The notes beneath the pieces are model-generated. The model had not been told where the DNA came from. It searched no databases and saw only the letters and a program-made list of their open reading frames with translations. This document shows, piece by piece, positions 36,336 to 46,182 of a stretch of 64,000 nt of DNA. Made by a program: the position numbers and the translations under genes. Numbering within the stretch: position 1 is the stretch's first letter; every line of letters begins with the position of its first letter. The stretch is from positions 56,433 through 120,432 of the forward strand of contig CAILUV010000074.1 of the NCBI GenBank assembly GCA_903837555.1, in the 5' to 3' direction. Source of the stretch: an uncultured Alphaproteobacteria bacterium (lineage in GTDB: Bacteria; Pseudomonadota; Alphaproteobacteria; Micropepsales; Micropepsaceae).

Positions 36336-38960
36336 ATGGATATCGAGAAATTCACCGAGCGCGCGCGCGGGTTCATTCAGTCGGCGCAAAGCCTGGCAGT
36401 TCGCGAGGGCAACCAGCAGTTTGTGCCCGAGCACCTGCTGAAGGTCCTTATCGATGACGAGGAAGGTCTGGCGGCGCGGCTGATCAATGCCAGTGGTGGC
36501 AACGACAAGAGCGTGCGGACCGGCGTCGAAGCGGCGCTGAAGAAGCTGCCCAAGGTGCAGGGCGGTTCGGGGCAGGTCTATCTGGGCCAGGACACTGCCA
36601 AGCTTCTCGACAATGCGGAAAGCGTTGCCAAGAAGGCTGGCGACAGTTTCGTCACGGCGGAGTATCTGCTGCTGGCGCTGACTTTGGCGGCCGGCACCGA
36701 GCCCGCAAGAATCCTGAAAGAAGCCGGCGTCACCGCCCAAGGGCTCAACGGTGCGATTGCGAACCTGCGCAAGGGCCGCACCGCCGATAGCGCCACGGCG
36801 GAAAACGCCTATGATGCGCTCAAGAAATATGCCCGCGACCTCACCGAGTTGGCGCGCAGCGGCAAGCTGGATCCGGTGATCGGGCGCGACGAGGAAATCC
36901 GCCGCACCATCCAGGTCCTGTCCCGCCGCACCAAGAACAATCCGGTGCTGATCGGCGAGCCTGGTGTCGGCAAGACGGCTATTGCCGAAGGCTTGGCGCT
37001 GCGCATCGTCAATGGCGACGTGCCGGAATCCTTGCGCGACCGCAAGTTGATGGCGCTGGACATGGGAGCACTGATCGCGGGCGCCAAGTTCCGAGGCGAC
37101 TTCGAAGAGCGGCTGAAAGCCGTGCTGAACGAAGTCACCGGCGCCAATGGAGAAATCATCCTGTTCATCGACGAGATGCATACGCTGGTCGGCGCCGGCA
37201 AGGCCGATGGCGCGATGGACGCCTCCAACCTGATCAAGCCGGCGCTGGCGCGTGGCGAATTGCACTGCATCGGCGCCACTACGCTGGATGAGTACCGCAA
37301 GTATGTGGAAAAGGACGCTGCCCTGGCGCGGCGCTTCCAGGCGGTGTTCGTGGGCGAGCCCACGGTGGAAGATACCATCTCCATCCTGCGCGGCCTGAAA
37401 GAGAAATACGAACTGCATCATGGCGTTCGGATCACCGATTCCGCCATCGTGGCCGCTGCCACGCTTTCCAATCGCTACATCACCGATCGATTCCTGCCCG
37501 ACAAGGCCATCGACCTGATGGACGAGGCGGGATCGCGCCTGCGCATGCAGATCGATTCCAAGCCCGAAAAGCTGGACGAGCTCGACCGGCGCATCATGCA
37601 GCTCAAGATTGAACGCGAGGCGCTGAAGCGCGAGACCGACAAGGCGTCGCGCGACCGGCTGATCGGGCTGGAAAAGGAACTGGGCGATCTGGAGGAGGAA
37701 TCCGGCGTGCTGACCGCCCGCTGGCTGGAAGAGAAGAAATCCGTCGCCGACGTTCAGAGCCTGAAGGAAAAGCTGGATGCGGCCCGCCAGGATGTGGAAG
37801 TGGCGCAGCGCAAGGGTGATTTCGGCCGCGCCGGCGAACTGACCTATGGCGTGATCCCTGACCTCGAGCGCAAGCTCAAGGCCATCGAGGACAACAAGGA
37901 TGCGGCCCTGTCAGGAGAAGCTGTGACTGCCGAGCATATTGCGGGCGTCGTATCGCGCTGGACCGGCATCCCGATGGAGAAGATGCTGGAAGGCCAGCGC
38001 GAAAAGCTGTTGCACATGGAAGCCGACCTGGCGGGACGCGTCGTCGGCCAGGACGAGGCTGTGCGCGCCATTTCCAACGCGGTGCGCCGCGCCCGTGCGG
38101 GGTTGCAGGATCCAAACCGTCCCATAGGATCGTTCCTGTTCCTGGGGCCCACGGGTGTGGGCAAGACAGAGCTGACCAAGGCCTTGGCCAACTTCCTGTT
38201 CGATGACGATACCGCCATGGTGCGCATCGACATGAGCGAGTTCATGGAGAAGCATGCCGTGGCCCGCCTGATCGGCGCGCCACCTGGCTATGTCGGCTAT
38301 GAAGAGGGCGGTGTGCTCACCGAGGCGGTGCGGCGCCGGCCTTATCAGGTGATCCTGTTCGACGAAGTCGAAAAGGCTCATCCCGATGTCTTCAACGTGC
38401 TGTTGCAGGTGCTGGATGACGGGCGGCTGACCGACGGGCAGGGCCGCACAGTCGATTTCCGCAACACCGTGATCATCCTGACTTCGAACCTCGGCACCGA
38501 GTTCCTGGGGCTTGAGGGTGACCAGACGCAGGCGCGGGCGCAGGTGATGCAGGCGGTGCGGGGCCATTTCCGCCCCGAATTCCTCAACCGGCTGGACGAG
38601 ATCATCCTGTTCCATCGCCTGACGCGGTCCAACATGGACAAGATTGTCGACATCCAGATTTCCCGTCTCGACAAGCTGCTGGCCGACCGCAAGATCGCGG
38701 TGGAGCTGGACGAAAAGGCGCGTCAATGGCTGGGCAATGCCGGTTACGATCCGGTCTATGGCGCGCGTCCGCTCAAGCGCGTGATCCAGCGGCGTTTGCA
38801 GGACCCGCTGGCTCAGTTGATCCTGGAGGGCGCCATCGCGGAAGGTGCAACCGTGCAAGTCAGTGCGGGCAAAACCGGCCTGATCGTCAACGGCAAGGAG
38901 TTTTCGGCGACTGCCGACGAGCTGTTCGACGCGCCGCCGCCGGGATCGACCTTGAACTAA
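36336..38960 (+). CDS. clpB: ATP-dependent disaggregase ClpB
   Basis: ClpB is a hexameric AAA+ chaperone that, with DnaK, pulls proteins from aggregates. The 874-residue protein has the Clp N-domain, nucleotide-binding domain 1 with [13 protein letters not shown] (residue about 207), a coiled-coil M-domain (about 405-530), and domain 2 with [14 protein letters not shown] (about 604) and [36 protein letters not shown] is the standard start. No alternative internal start is obvious. It ends three bases from the convergent M23 peptidase gene. Confidence 0.97.
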   Translation: MDIEKFTERARGFIQSAQSLAVREGNQQFVPEHLLKVLIDDEEGLAARLINASGGNDKSVRTGVEAALKKLPKVQGGSGQVYLGQDTAKLLDNAESVAKKAGDSFVTAEYLLLALTLAAGTEPARILKEAGVTAQGLNGAIANLRKGRTADSATAENAYDALKKYARDLTELARSGKLDPVIGRDEEIRRTIQVLSRRTKNNPVLIGEPGVGKTAIAEGLALRIVNGDVPESLRDRKLMALDMGALIAGAKFRGDFEERLKAVLNEVTGANGEIILFIDEMHTLVGAGKADGAMDASNLIKPALARGELHCIGATTLDEYRKYVEKDAALARRFQAVFVGEPTVEDTISILRGLKEKYELHHGVRITDSAIVAAATLSNRYITDRFLPDKAIDLMDEAGSRLRMQIDSKPEKLDELDRRIMQLKIEREALKRETDKASRDRLIGLEKELGDLEEESGVLTARWLEEKKSVADVQSLKEKLDAARQDVEVAQRKGDFGRAGELTYGVIPDLERKLKAIEDNKDAALSGEAVTAEHIAGVVSRWTGIPMEKMLEGQREKLLHMEADLAGRVVGQDEAVRAISNAVRRARAGLQDPNRPIGSFLFLGPTGVGKTELTKALANFLFDDDTAMVRIDMSEFMEKHAVARLIGAPPGYVGYEEGGVLTEAVRRRPYQVILFDEVEKAHPDVFNVLLQVLDDGRLTDGQGRTVDFRNTVIILTSNLGTEFLGLEGDQTQARAQVMQAVRGHFRPEFLNRLDEIILFHRLTRSNMDKIVDIQISRLDKLLADRKIAVELDEKARQWLGNAGYDPVYGARPLKRVIQRRLQDPLAQLILEGAIAEGATVQVSAGKTGLIVNGKEFSATADELFDAPPPGSTLN

Positions 38961-38963
38961 AGT

Positions 38964-40604
38964 CTATTTCGCGCGGGCCTGCCGCAGATCGGTGGCGTTG
39001 TCGGCGACCTTGGCCTCCAGCGGCATGCTGGCGACGACATTGTCGATTTCCACGCGCGTGGCGATGAAGCTGTTCAGCAGCCGGCCGGTAAGCTGGCGGC
39101 CCTGCGCCACCTTGACCTTCAGCGGATTGACCTGGGCATTGTTGACCACGATCTCGTAATGCAGATGCGGTCCGGTCGACATGCCGGTGTTACCGCTATA
39201 GGCGAACACCTGGCCCTGGCGCACCCGCGCCCCGCGCCGCATGCCGGGCGCGAACCGTGACAGATGGGCGTAGTTGGTCGAATAGCCATTGCCGTGGCTG
39301 ATCTTCACCAGATTGCCATACCCGCGCGTGCGACCCATGAAGGACACCGTTCCGGCGCCGGCGCTCATGACCGGGGTTCCGGTTGGCACCGCGAAATCGA
39401 CACCGCGATGCATGCGCGAATAACCCAGAATGGGATGGAAGCGTGAACCGAAGCCCGACGAGATGCGCGCGCCGTCCACCGGCGTTCGCATCAGCAGGCC
39501 GCGCGCGCTTTCGCCCTTGGTATCGAAATATTCCGGCGGTTCGTTGGGATCGGGCTGGAAGCGATACATGGGGATCTGCTTGCCGTCCAAGGTCATCATC
39601 GCATAGCTGATCGAGCCGTACTTCGCCGGCTGGCCTTCTGGCGTGTAGTAATAGTCGTAAAAGACTTCGAACTTGTCGCCCGGCTGCAGGTCGCGCTGGA
39701 AGTCGACCTTGTAGGAGAACATCCGGATCATGTCCACGACCACATCGGCGGGAATGCCGGCCTGCATGGCGGTGAGATAAAGACTGGAATTGATCGTGGC
39801 GCCGGCGCGGTGGCGGTGCACCCGAAGTTCTTTCTTCTGCACCTCGGCGGTATAGCCGCCGTCTGTGGTGCGGGTAACGGTGATTTCTTCTTCGATGGAC
39901 GGCGAGAAATGCAGCGACAGCAGCCGCGAAATCGGCTGTGAGTCCTCCGGCATGGCCTCGCTTTCGTCTTCGGCTTCCACTGGCACCACCACCGGCTTCT
40001 TGTTGACCATCACCACGGTGGTACGCTGGCTGCCGGGCTTGGGCGGCGCGCCGGTCGCATCGATGGTGGCCACCGTATAGGTGAGGTCGAAACTTTGGCC
40101 GGCCTTCAGGCTGCGCGGGTTGAAGTCCTTGCCCATCGCGGTGACGACGGAATTGGCGTCCTGCCGTGAAATCCCGACATCCTCCAGCATGCCCGCCAGC
40201 GTGTCGCCGGCATCCAGCGTGACGGTGCGGCTTTCCACGCCCGGCGCGGGATTGGCGTTGTCGGCATTGTCGGCGGCGGTGTGAAAGTCGGCGCCCCGCA
40301 TCAGCTTGGTGAAAAGCGCATAGGGCAGGGACGAACGGCCGGGCGCGGTCAGCGGATGCGAGACCGGCGTCATCCCCATGGCCAACAGCGCGATGGCGGC
40401 AGCGACCATGGCAGTGACGGATGTCGACACCAGCGCCCAGCGGCCATCGGTGGTGGCCAGTGCCGCGCCGACCCCGTCCAGCCGGTCGCGCCACATCGCC
40501 ATGGCCGGACTGGCTGCGACGGCGGCTCCCGCCGCGGCGGGCACGACGGTGTGCTGCTTGGTGCCGAAGCGGGCACGCGCGTTCTTATCGCGGGATTTGC
40601 TCAT
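38964..40604 (-). CDS. M23-family peptidoglycan endopeptidase, membrane-anchored
   Basis: From the ATG at 40604 (MSKSRDKNARARFGTKQ) the 546-residue product has a short cytoplasmic part, one membrane span (about 60-80), a LysM/OapA-like region (VTLDAGDTLAGMLEDVGIS), a long linker domain and a C-terminal LytM domain. The zinc and catalytic residues appear in SRMHRGVDFAVPTGTPV and GPHLHYEI, with YGNLVKISHGNGYSTNYAHL between. It would cut or help activate enzymes that cut peptidoglycan in the periplasm. An ATG at 40706 adds 34 residues with atypical codons; a promoter near 40730 leaves that start possible. Confidence 0.85.
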   Translation of the reverse strand: MSKSRDKNARARFGTKQHTVVPAAAGAAVAASPAMAMWRDRLDGVGAALATTDGRWALVSTSVTAMVAAAIALLAMGMTPVSHPLTAPGRSSLPYALFTKLMRGADFHTAADNADNANPAPGVESRTVTLDAGDTLAGMLEDVGISRQDANSVVTAMGKDFNPRSLKAGQSFDLTYTVATIDATGAPPKPGSQRTTVVMVNKKPVVVPVEAEDESEAMPEDSQPISRLLSLHFSPSIEEEITVTRTTDGGYTAEVQKKELRVHRHRAGATINSSLYLTAMQAGIPADVVVDMIRMFSYKVDFQRDLQPGDKFEVFYDYYYTPEGQPAKYGSISYAMMTLDGKQIPMYRFQPDPNEPPEYFDTKGESARGLLMRTPVDGARISSGFGSRFHPILGYSRMHRGVDFAVPTGTPVMSAGAGTVSFMGRTRGYGNLVKISHGNGYSTNYAHLSRFAPGMRRGARVRQGQVFAYSGNTGMSTGPHLHYEIVVNNAQVNPLKVKVAQGRQLTGRLLNSFIATRVEIDNVVASMPLEAKVADNATDLRQARAK

Positions 40605-40729
40605 ACGGCCCGTAATGGGCGCTCCATTGTCGTTGGAAACCGGCTGGCTTGGGTCCCCCGACCCTGTACCCGCCTGATCCCAGCCCAGTTTCGCCCTCGC
40701 GCCCATCCCCGAACGCGCGACCGTGAATC

Positions 40730-40758
40730 ATATAACCGCCCCTTTATAGGCCGGGCAA
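40730..40758 (-). promoter_or_regulatory. Candidate promoter of the M23 peptidase gene
   Basis: On the minus strand TTGCCC (40753-40758) and TTATAT (40730-40735) are 17 bases apart. The expected transcription start, about 40723, lies 17 bases before the longer start codon option (40706) and about 120 before the preferred one (40604). Confidence 0.4.
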
Positions 40759-40823
40759 CCCTGAATTAGATGTAATGGCTTGTTGCCATTGGACTTTGGG
40801 CCATTTCCCCCGTTCCATGGGGC

Positions 40824-41603
40824 ATGCGAATCCTGCTCGCTTTGCTGCTGACGCTGTCACCGGTCCCGGCCCTTGCCTGGGGCGCGCAGGGCCATGAGAT
40901 CATCGCCACCATCGCCGCGCAGCAACTGGCGCCGCGTGCCCGTGCGCAAGTGGCCAAGCTGCTGGGCAGTCCGGCGATGCTGATTCATGACGCCAACTGG
41001 GCCGACGAGGTGCGCGACCAGCGGCCCGAGACCGGACGCTGGCATTATGTCGACATTCCGCTGGGCGCGCCGGGCTATGTCGCAGGGCGCCATTGCCCCA
41101 GCGGACAGTGCGTGGTGGCCCAGATCGTCAGCGGCCGGCAGGTGCTGGCCAATGCGCGCCTGCCGGCCGCGCGGCGGGCCGAAGCCCTGCGCTTTCTGAT
41201 CCATTTCGTCGCCGACCTGCACCAGCCGCTGCATGCGGCCGACAATCAGGATCGCGGTGGCAACGATATCCGCATCAGCCTGCAAGGGCGGCGCACCAAC
41301 CTGCATCAGCTCTGGGATACGCGTGTGGTGGAAGCGATGGGGCGTGACGCAACGCGGATCGCAGGCAGCATCATGGCGTCGGTTTCGCCTGCCCAGCGCA
41401 AAGCCTGGCAGGCGGGCACGCCGGTCGCATGGGCCCATGAATCCCACCGCATCGCGCGTGACAGCATCTATCCGATGGTGGAGGGGCGTCGCAGCCTGCG
41501 CCTGTCAAACGACTATCTGCGCCGGGAAATTCCCGCCACGCGCCAGCAACTTGCCAAGGCTGGGCTGCGGCTGGCCTGGCTGTTGAACGATACGCTGCGC
41601 TAG
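40824..41603 (+). CDS. Exported S1/P1-type nuclease
   Basis: The 259-residue product has a signal peptide cut before Trp (PVPALA-WGAQGHEII); the mature N-terminal Trp is itself a zinc ligand in this family. Other ligands are visible: H in GAQGHE, D in LIHDANWADEVR, H in WHYVDIPLG, and HFVADLHQPLHAADNQDRGGND. S1/P1 nucleases are three-zinc enzymes that degrade single-stranded RNA and DNA. Here it probably works in the periplasm or outside the cell in nucleic-acid scavenging. It overlaps the convergent phaZ by 4 bases. Confidence 0.9.
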   Translation: MRILLALLLTLSPVPALAWGAQGHEIIATIAAQQLAPRARAQVAKLLGSPAMLIHDANWADEVRDQRPETGRWHYVDIPLGAPGYVAGRHCPSGQCVVAQIVSGRQVLANARLPAARRAEALRFLIHFVADLHQPLHAADNQDRGGNDIRISLQGRRTNLHQLWDTRVVEAMGRDATRIAGSIMASVSPAQRKAWQAGTPVAWAHESHRIARDSIYPMVEGRRSLRLSNDYLRREIPATRQQLAKAGLRLAWLLNDTLR

Positions 41604-42817
41604 CTGGCGGCCTGGATGGTGCTGCGGACCATCGGGTAAATCTGCGTCGCCCAGCGCGTGCCGGAAAACACGCCGTAATGGCCCACGCCCGCCTGCACAT
41701 AGTGCTTTTTGCGGAACGGCTTGATGCTGGCGCAGATGTCCTGCGCCGCCATGGTCTGGCCCAGGCCGCAGATATCGTCGCGCTCGCCTTCCACCGTCAG
41801 CAGCGCGGTCTTGCGGATGGCGCGCGGGTCCACCTTGCGGTTGCGATAGGTCAGGATTCCTTTTGCCAGATGCTGTTCCTGGAAAACCTTTTGCACGGTC
41901 TCCAGATAGAATTCCGATGGCAGGTCCGCGATCGAGAAATACTCGTCATAGAATTTTCGGTTGGCGTCGGCCTTGTTGATTTCACCTTTCAGGATATGCC
42001 CGAACAGATCCATGTGCGCGCGCACATGGCGCGACAGGTTCATGGTCACGAACGCCGAAAGCTGCAGGAAGCCCGGATAGACCCGGCGATGCGCGCCCGC
42101 ATAGCGGCGCGGGACAGTGGTGATCAGGTTGCGTTCGAACCATTCCACCGGATGTTCGTTGGCCAGCTTGTTGACCTTGGTGGGATTGATGCTGGTGTCC
42201 ACCGGGCCGGCCATCAGCGTCAGGCTGGCGGGCGTCACCGGATTGGCATCTTCGGCCATCAGCGCCGTGGTGGCCAGCAGCAGCGGGCATGGCTGGCAGA
42301 CCCCGATGCCGTGCGCGCCGGGACCGATATGGCCGAAGAATGCCATCAGGTGATCGATATATTCGTCCGTGCCGAAGCGGCCTTCGCTGAGCGGGACGTC
42401 GCGGCCGCTTTTCCAGTCGGTGAGATAAACATCGTGATCGGCCAGCAGCACCAGCGCGGTGTTGCGCAGCAGGGTGGCGAAATGGCCCGCCATCGGCGCC
42501 ACCAGCAGGACGCGCGGCCGGCCCGACACGCCTTCCTTGCGGAAGTGCACGAGATTCCCGAACGGCATCGCCAGCGCGACTTCCTCATGCACCGCTGTCG
42601 GATGCCCAGCCACCGTTACCTGATTGATATTGTAGGCAGGCCGGTCATGGATCGCGTGGGCACGGCTGAGGATTTCCGCGCCGGCGGCGAAACTGCGGAA
42701 CATGTAATTGGCCGCGGGGCCGGCTTGGGTATCGCCCAACGCAGCCTTCATCAGGTCGGCGCCCGCGCGGAAGGGCGCGAGAAAGTCCTGCTGAGCCTGG
42801 TAGGCGTCGTACATCAT
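41600..42817 (-). CDS. phaZ: Intracellular polyhydroxyalkanoate depolymerase
   Basis: PhaZ breaks down stored polyhydroxybutyrate granules. The 405-residue protein from the ATG at 42817 (MMYDAYQAQQDFLAPFRAG) has the intracellular-type alpha/beta hydrolase core. The nucleophile motif is GIGVCQPCP, with Cys in place of Ser as in Ralstonia PhaZ, and late QAGVGHYGVFSGTRW supplies the His. DHDVYLTDWKSGRDVPLSEG is family-typical. PHA synthase and phasin genes are not in the window, but this gene implies PHA storage. Confidence 0.92.
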   Translation of the reverse strand: MMYDAYQAQQDFLAPFRAGADLMKAALGDTQAGPAANYMFRSFAAGAEILSRAHAIHDRPAYNINQVTVAGHPTAVHEEVALAMPFGNLVHFRKEGVSGRPRVLLVAPMAGHFATLLRNTALVLLADHDVYLTDWKSGRDVPLSEGRFGTDEYIDHLMAFFGHIGPGAHGIGVCQPCPLLLATTALMAEDANPVTPASLTLMAGPVDTSINPTKVNKLANEHPVEWFERNLITTVPRRYAGAHRRVYPGFLQLSAFVTMNLSRHVRAHMDLFGHILKGEINKADANRKFYDEYFSIADLPSEFYLETVQKVFQEQHLAKGILTYRNRKVDPRAIRKTALLTVEGERDDICGLGQTMAAQDICASIKPFRKKHYVQAGVGHYGVFSGTRWATQIYPMVRSTIQAAS

Positions 42818-42956
42818 CCGCGTCCGCCAGGCCCCCCAAGGCCGTTGTCTACAAAGCAATTCACCGGATTCGACGGCATTACCGTACCCGACCGGGGTAT
42901 GCTGCAGTGCAAAATAATGCTTGTCAACGCGCCCGAACCGGCCAAAACTCACATCC

Positions 42957-43610
42957 ATGAGCGCGGTCCTGACGATCTCCTCCAAGAACTACTCTTCCTG
43001 GTCCCTGCGCGGCTGGCTGCTGTGCCGGATGGCGGGACTGGATTTCAAGGAGGATCTGCTGTCCAGCGACGATGCCAGCGCGCGCGCCGAGCTGCTGCTG
43101 TTGTCGCCATCCTTTCTGGTGCCGTGCCTGACGCACAATGGCCTGAAAGTGTGGGACACGCTGGCGATTGCCGAATATCTGCACGAAAATTTCCCGCAGG
43201 CCGGTTTGCTGCCCAAGGATATGGCGGCGCGCACCCATTGCCGTTCCATCGCGGGGGAAATGCATTCGGGCTTTTCCAATCTGCGTTCCGCGCTGCCGAT
43301 GAATCTCAAGGCTCATTACAAGGGCTTCAAGATATGGGCGGCGGCGCAGGGTGATATCGAACGCATCACCACCATCTGGCGAGAATGCCTGACACAATAT
43401 GGCGGGCCGTATCTGTTTGGCGCCACCCCCAGCCTGGCTGACGCGATGTACGCGCCGGTGGCGACGCGCTTTGCCACCTATGACGTCAAGCTCGACCGGG
43501 CGTGCGCCGATTATTGCGAGACGATCCTGAACCTGCCCGAAATGCTGGAATGGACCGAAGCCGCCCGCACCGAAAAAGCCGGCATCGAAGAGCTTGAAGC
43601 CGAGTTCTAG
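42957..43610 (+). CDS. Glutathione S-transferase family protein
   Basis: From the ATG at 42957 (MSAVLTISSKNYSSWSLRGWL) the 217-residue product has a thioredoxin-like N-domain with the SSKNYSSWS active region and SFLVPCLTHNGLKVWDTLAIAEYL, where Val-Pro is the cis-Pro turn. An alpha-helical C-domain ends with the TPSLADAMYAPVATRFATYDV capping box. Substrate is unknown. It starts between phaZ (divergent) and bfr, with no operon partner. Confidence 0.87.
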   Translation: MSAVLTISSKNYSSWSLRGWLLCRMAGLDFKEDLLSSDDASARAELLLLSPSFLVPCLTHNGLKVWDTLAIAEYLHENFPQAGLLPKDMAARTHCRSIAGEMHSGFSNLRSALPMNLKAHYKGFKIWAAAQGDIERITTIWRECLTQYGGPYLFGATPSLADAMYAPVATRFATYDVKLDRACADYCETILNLPEMLEWTEAARTEKAGIEELEAEF

Positions 43611-43667
43611 CTAGCCACGCGGAAAGAATGCGACAACGCCAGTAGTCAAAAGGGCCGTGCGTGAGGG

Positions 43668-44240
43668 TTAACTTGCGTTCGGTTCGGTCTGGAGCTGGAC
43701 AAAGTTTTCCATGCCCATCTGCTCGATCAGGCGCAACTGCGTCTGCAGCCAGTCGATATGCTCTTCTTCGCTCTCCAGGATGTGGGTGAAGAGCTCGCGG
43801 CTGATATAATCCTTGACCGTTTCGCAATGCGCGATGGCCATCTTCAGGTCGGGCAGGCCCATGAATTCCAGCGAGAGGTCGCACTTGAGGACTTCGCCGA
43901 CATTCTCGCCGATCATCAGCTTGCCGAGGTCCTGAAGGTTGGGCAGGCCGCCCAGAAACAGCACGCGCTTGATCAGCTTGTCGGCGTGCTTCATTTCGTC
44001 GATGGATTCTTCGTATTCCTTCTTCGCCAGGATGCTGAGGCCCCAGTCGGCCAGCATCCGCGAATGCAGGAAATACTGATTGATCGCGGTGAGTTCGTTC
44101 TTGAGAACTTTGTTCAGGAACTGGACGGTGACCGGGTCACCTTGAACCGAAGCGTGGGGCTCGGGGCCGGGAGCTACTCCGCCGCCAGCGACAGCGCCTC
44201 GCGACTTTGCTCCAGCATTCCTTCGATCGTTTCCTGGCAT
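43668..44240 (-). CDS. bfr: Bacterioferritin, start codon problematic
   Basis: Bfr stores iron as a 24-mer with heme at subunit interfaces. The core shows ferroxidase and heme residues: NELTAINQYFLHSRMLADWG, EESIDEMKHADKLIKRVLFL (Met heme ligand in DEMKHAD) and SRELFTHILESEEEHIDWL. Family members start M-x-G-D-P; here the codon in that place, at 44145-44147, is GTT (VQGDPVTVQFLNKVL). The nearest in-frame ATG is at 44240, adding about 31 residues and overlapping bfd by 67 bases. I report that start but doubt it. The bfd-bfr pair lies behind a Fur-box-like site. Confidence 0.88.
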   Translation of the reverse strand: MPGNDRRNAGAKSRGAVAGGGVAPGPEPHASVQGDPVTVQFLNKVLKNELTAINQYFLHSRMLADWGLSILAKKEYEESIDEMKHADKLIKRVLFLGGLPNLQDLGKLMIGENVGEVLKCDLSLEFMGLPDLKMAIAHCETVKDYISRELFTHILESEEEHIDWLQTQLRLIEQMGMENFVQLQTEPNAS

Positions 44241-44359
44241 CGTCCGCAATTCTTTCTCACGCCGCAGCGTGCATAGACTTCGTCAGCACAGGATGCACCG
44301 CTGCAAATGGCGGCGCCGACGCGCTGTTCGTTCAGTCTATTGCAGACGCAGACGATCAT
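44174..44359 (-). CDS. bfd: Bacterioferritin-associated ferredoxin
   Basis: The 61-residue [2Fe-2S] protein begins MIVCVCNRLNEQRV and binds its cluster with C4, C6, C38 and C41 (NCGRCQETI). Bfd docks on bacterioferritin and reduces its stored ferric iron so that iron can be mobilised. I choose the ATG at 44359; the longer frame upstream is non-coding and lies across a Fur-type site. Two further cysteines (19, 24) and C32 are not cluster ligands. bfr follows on the same strand. Confidence 0.9.
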   Translation of the reverse strand: MIVCVCNRLNEQRVGAAICSGASCADEVYARCGVRKNCGRCQETIEGMLEQSREALSLAAE

Positions 44360-44412
44360 TCCAAGCGATCCGTGTGAGAGCAATTTGCAGCCGCAAAGAT
44401 AATTCCGTTTCT

Positions 44413-44431
44413 GATAATGATTGTCAATCTT
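44413..44431 (-). promoter_or_regulatory. Fur-box-like operator over the bfd -35 box
   Basis: gataatgattgtcaatctt matches the classical 19-base Fur box at 14 of 19 positions, including an unbroken gataatgat. On the minus strand TTGACA (44422-44427) is a perfect -35, with AATTAT (44399-44404) 17 bases downstream as -10. Fur binding here would block bfd transcription in iron excess. An Irr-type element is the other possibility in this class. Confidence 0.65.
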
Positions 44432-44567
44432 GCTCGCAAAAACCAGGGTTTCCGCGGAGTTTTTGCCTCTCAATCGCGGATTACGGGGCACCGGGCAGGT
44501 CGGGAAAGCCGGTGTCGCGGCGGCGGGAATCCTGCGGGCGAGAATGCGATTCTGCGGTCGTCCGCGA

Positions 44568-46136
44568 TCAGCTTTGCGCGATCGCCATCTTGCCCACCGA
44601 AACATAGTCGGTCTTGCCTGTGGCCAGCAGCGGAATGTCTTGCACATGCAGCACCCGCCGGGGCACCGCCAATTCGGAGACGCCATGGTTCTGCGCCCAG
44701 GTCAGCAGCTCCATGCGGTCGGCTTCCCTGGCGTCGGTGACTAGCACGATCAGTTCGCCCTTGCGGCCATCGGGGATTGCAACGGCGGCATGGGCATTGT
44801 CGGGCCACAGCGCGGCGGCGATATTTTCCACCACCGCCAGCGAAACGGTTTCGCCCGCGATCTTGGCGAAACGCTTGAGCCGTCCGCGAATGGATATGAA
44901 GCGATCTTCATCCATCGCCACCACATCGCCGGTGTCATGCCAGCCGTCTTCCGGCGGGACGATCTTGCCCGGCGCGTCGGGCTTGATATAGCCCAGCATG
45001 ACATTGGGTCCGCGCAGGAACAGTCTGCCTGCGCCGGGAATGCCCTCGACTGGTTCCAGCCGCGCTTCCATGCCGGGCATCAACTGGCCGACGCTGCCGG
45101 GGCGGTTGGTCTCGATCTGGTTGACCGCGACCACGGGCGCGGTTTCGGTGACGCCATAGCCTTCCAGCAGGGTGATGCCGGACTTGCGGCGGATGAAGGC
45201 GCGGGTTTCATCGCGCAGGCGCTCGGCGCCGCACACCGCCATGCGCAAAGAGGTCAGTTCGTCGCCATCGCTGGCACGGGCATATTGGGTGATGAACGTG
45301 TCGGTGGTCAGCAGGATGGTGGCGCGGAATTGGCCGACGCGGCGCACGATTTCCTTGGGCTGCAGCGGCGAGGGATGGCTGATGACTCTCATGCCCGCGA
45401 TCAGCGGCAGGATGGTGCCGCCGGTCAGGCCGAAACAATGGAAAATCGGCAGCGGGTTGAACATCACGTCCGCGGTGGAGTGGCCCACACGCGACAGCAC
45501 CTGTGCCACATTGGCCAGGATATTCTCATGGCTCAGCGCCACGCCCTTGGGCTCGCCCTCGGTGCCGGAGGTGAACAGGATCACGGCGGTCTGTTTGGGA
45601 TCCGGGCGCGAGGCCAACAGGGACGGCACCAGCTTTCCGGTCACCGCTGTCAGCTTGTCGGCCAGCGACAGGTTCTTGCGCACATCTTCCAGGTACACGA
45701 TCTCGGTACCGGAAAGCGCGGCGATCAGCTCATGCAGGCCCGCCACTTCGATCAGGCGGCGGGCGGTGACGATGCGCTTCACCTGGGCGGTGCGCAGGGC
45801 GCTTTTCAGTCCCGCCACGCCGGAGGTGAAATTCAGCATGGTGGGAATGCGCCCGAAGGCCGACAGCGCCAGGAAAGCCAGCGTTCCGGCCGCGCCGGTC
45901 GGCAGCATCACGCCGACACACTCGCCCGCGCGGGTGCCGGCTTTCAGTGCGGAGCCCAGCGCGAAGCTGCCGCGGACAATGTCGTCATAGGTGAGCGAGC
46001 GGTCGTCGCCATCGACCAGCGCCACCGTGCTGCCGCCGAAATCGCGGCGCGCGTCGACCACGGACTGAAAAATGGAACGCCGCGCCGATGCCATGTCGAA
46101 AGGCTTCAGGCGCAGCGTTTCCGGATTAAGCGACAT
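44568..46136 (-). CDS. Acyl-ACP/acyl-CoA synthetase (AMP-forming)
   Basis: This 522-residue ANL-superfamily enzyme has the AMP-binding signature ILFTSGTEGEPKGVALSH, LLEGYGVTETAPV, GWHDTGDVV and the hinge GRLKRFAKIAGETVSL. The FGRIPTMLNFTSG segment and overall order resemble the synthetase half of Aas (2-acylglycerophosphoethanolamine acyltransferase/acyl-ACP synthetase), but no acyltransferase half is present. It would activate a fatty acid with ATP. I start at the ATG at 46136. It stands after a small membrane protein gene on the same strand. Confidence 0.82.
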   Translation of the reverse strand: MSLNPETLRLKPFDMASARRSIFQSVVDARRDFGGSTVALVDGDDRSLTYDDIVRGSFALGSALKAGTRAGECVGVMLPTGAAGTLAFLALSAFGRIPTMLNFTSGVAGLKSALRTAQVKRIVTARRLIEVAGLHELIAALSGTEIVYLEDVRKNLSLADKLTAVTGKLVPSLLASRPDPKQTAVILFTSGTEGEPKGVALSHENILANVAQVLSRVGHSTADVMFNPLPIFHCFGLTGGTILPLIAGMRVISHPSPLQPKEIVRRVGQFRATILLTTDTFITQYARASDGDELTSLRMAVCGAERLRDETRAFIRRKSGITLLEGYGVTETAPVVAVNQIETNRPGSVGQLMPGMEARLEPVEGIPGAGRLFLRGPNVMLGYIKPDAPGKIVPPEDGWHDTGDVVAMDEDRFISIRGRLKRFAKIAGETVSLAVVENIAAALWPDNAHAAVAIPDGRKGELIVLVTDAREADRMELLTWAQNHGVSELAVPRRVLHVQDIPLLATGKTDYVSVGKMAIAQS

Positions 46137-46182
46137 GGACGCTTCCAAAAGGAATGGAAGCGAGTCTTAGCGTAATTGAAGC

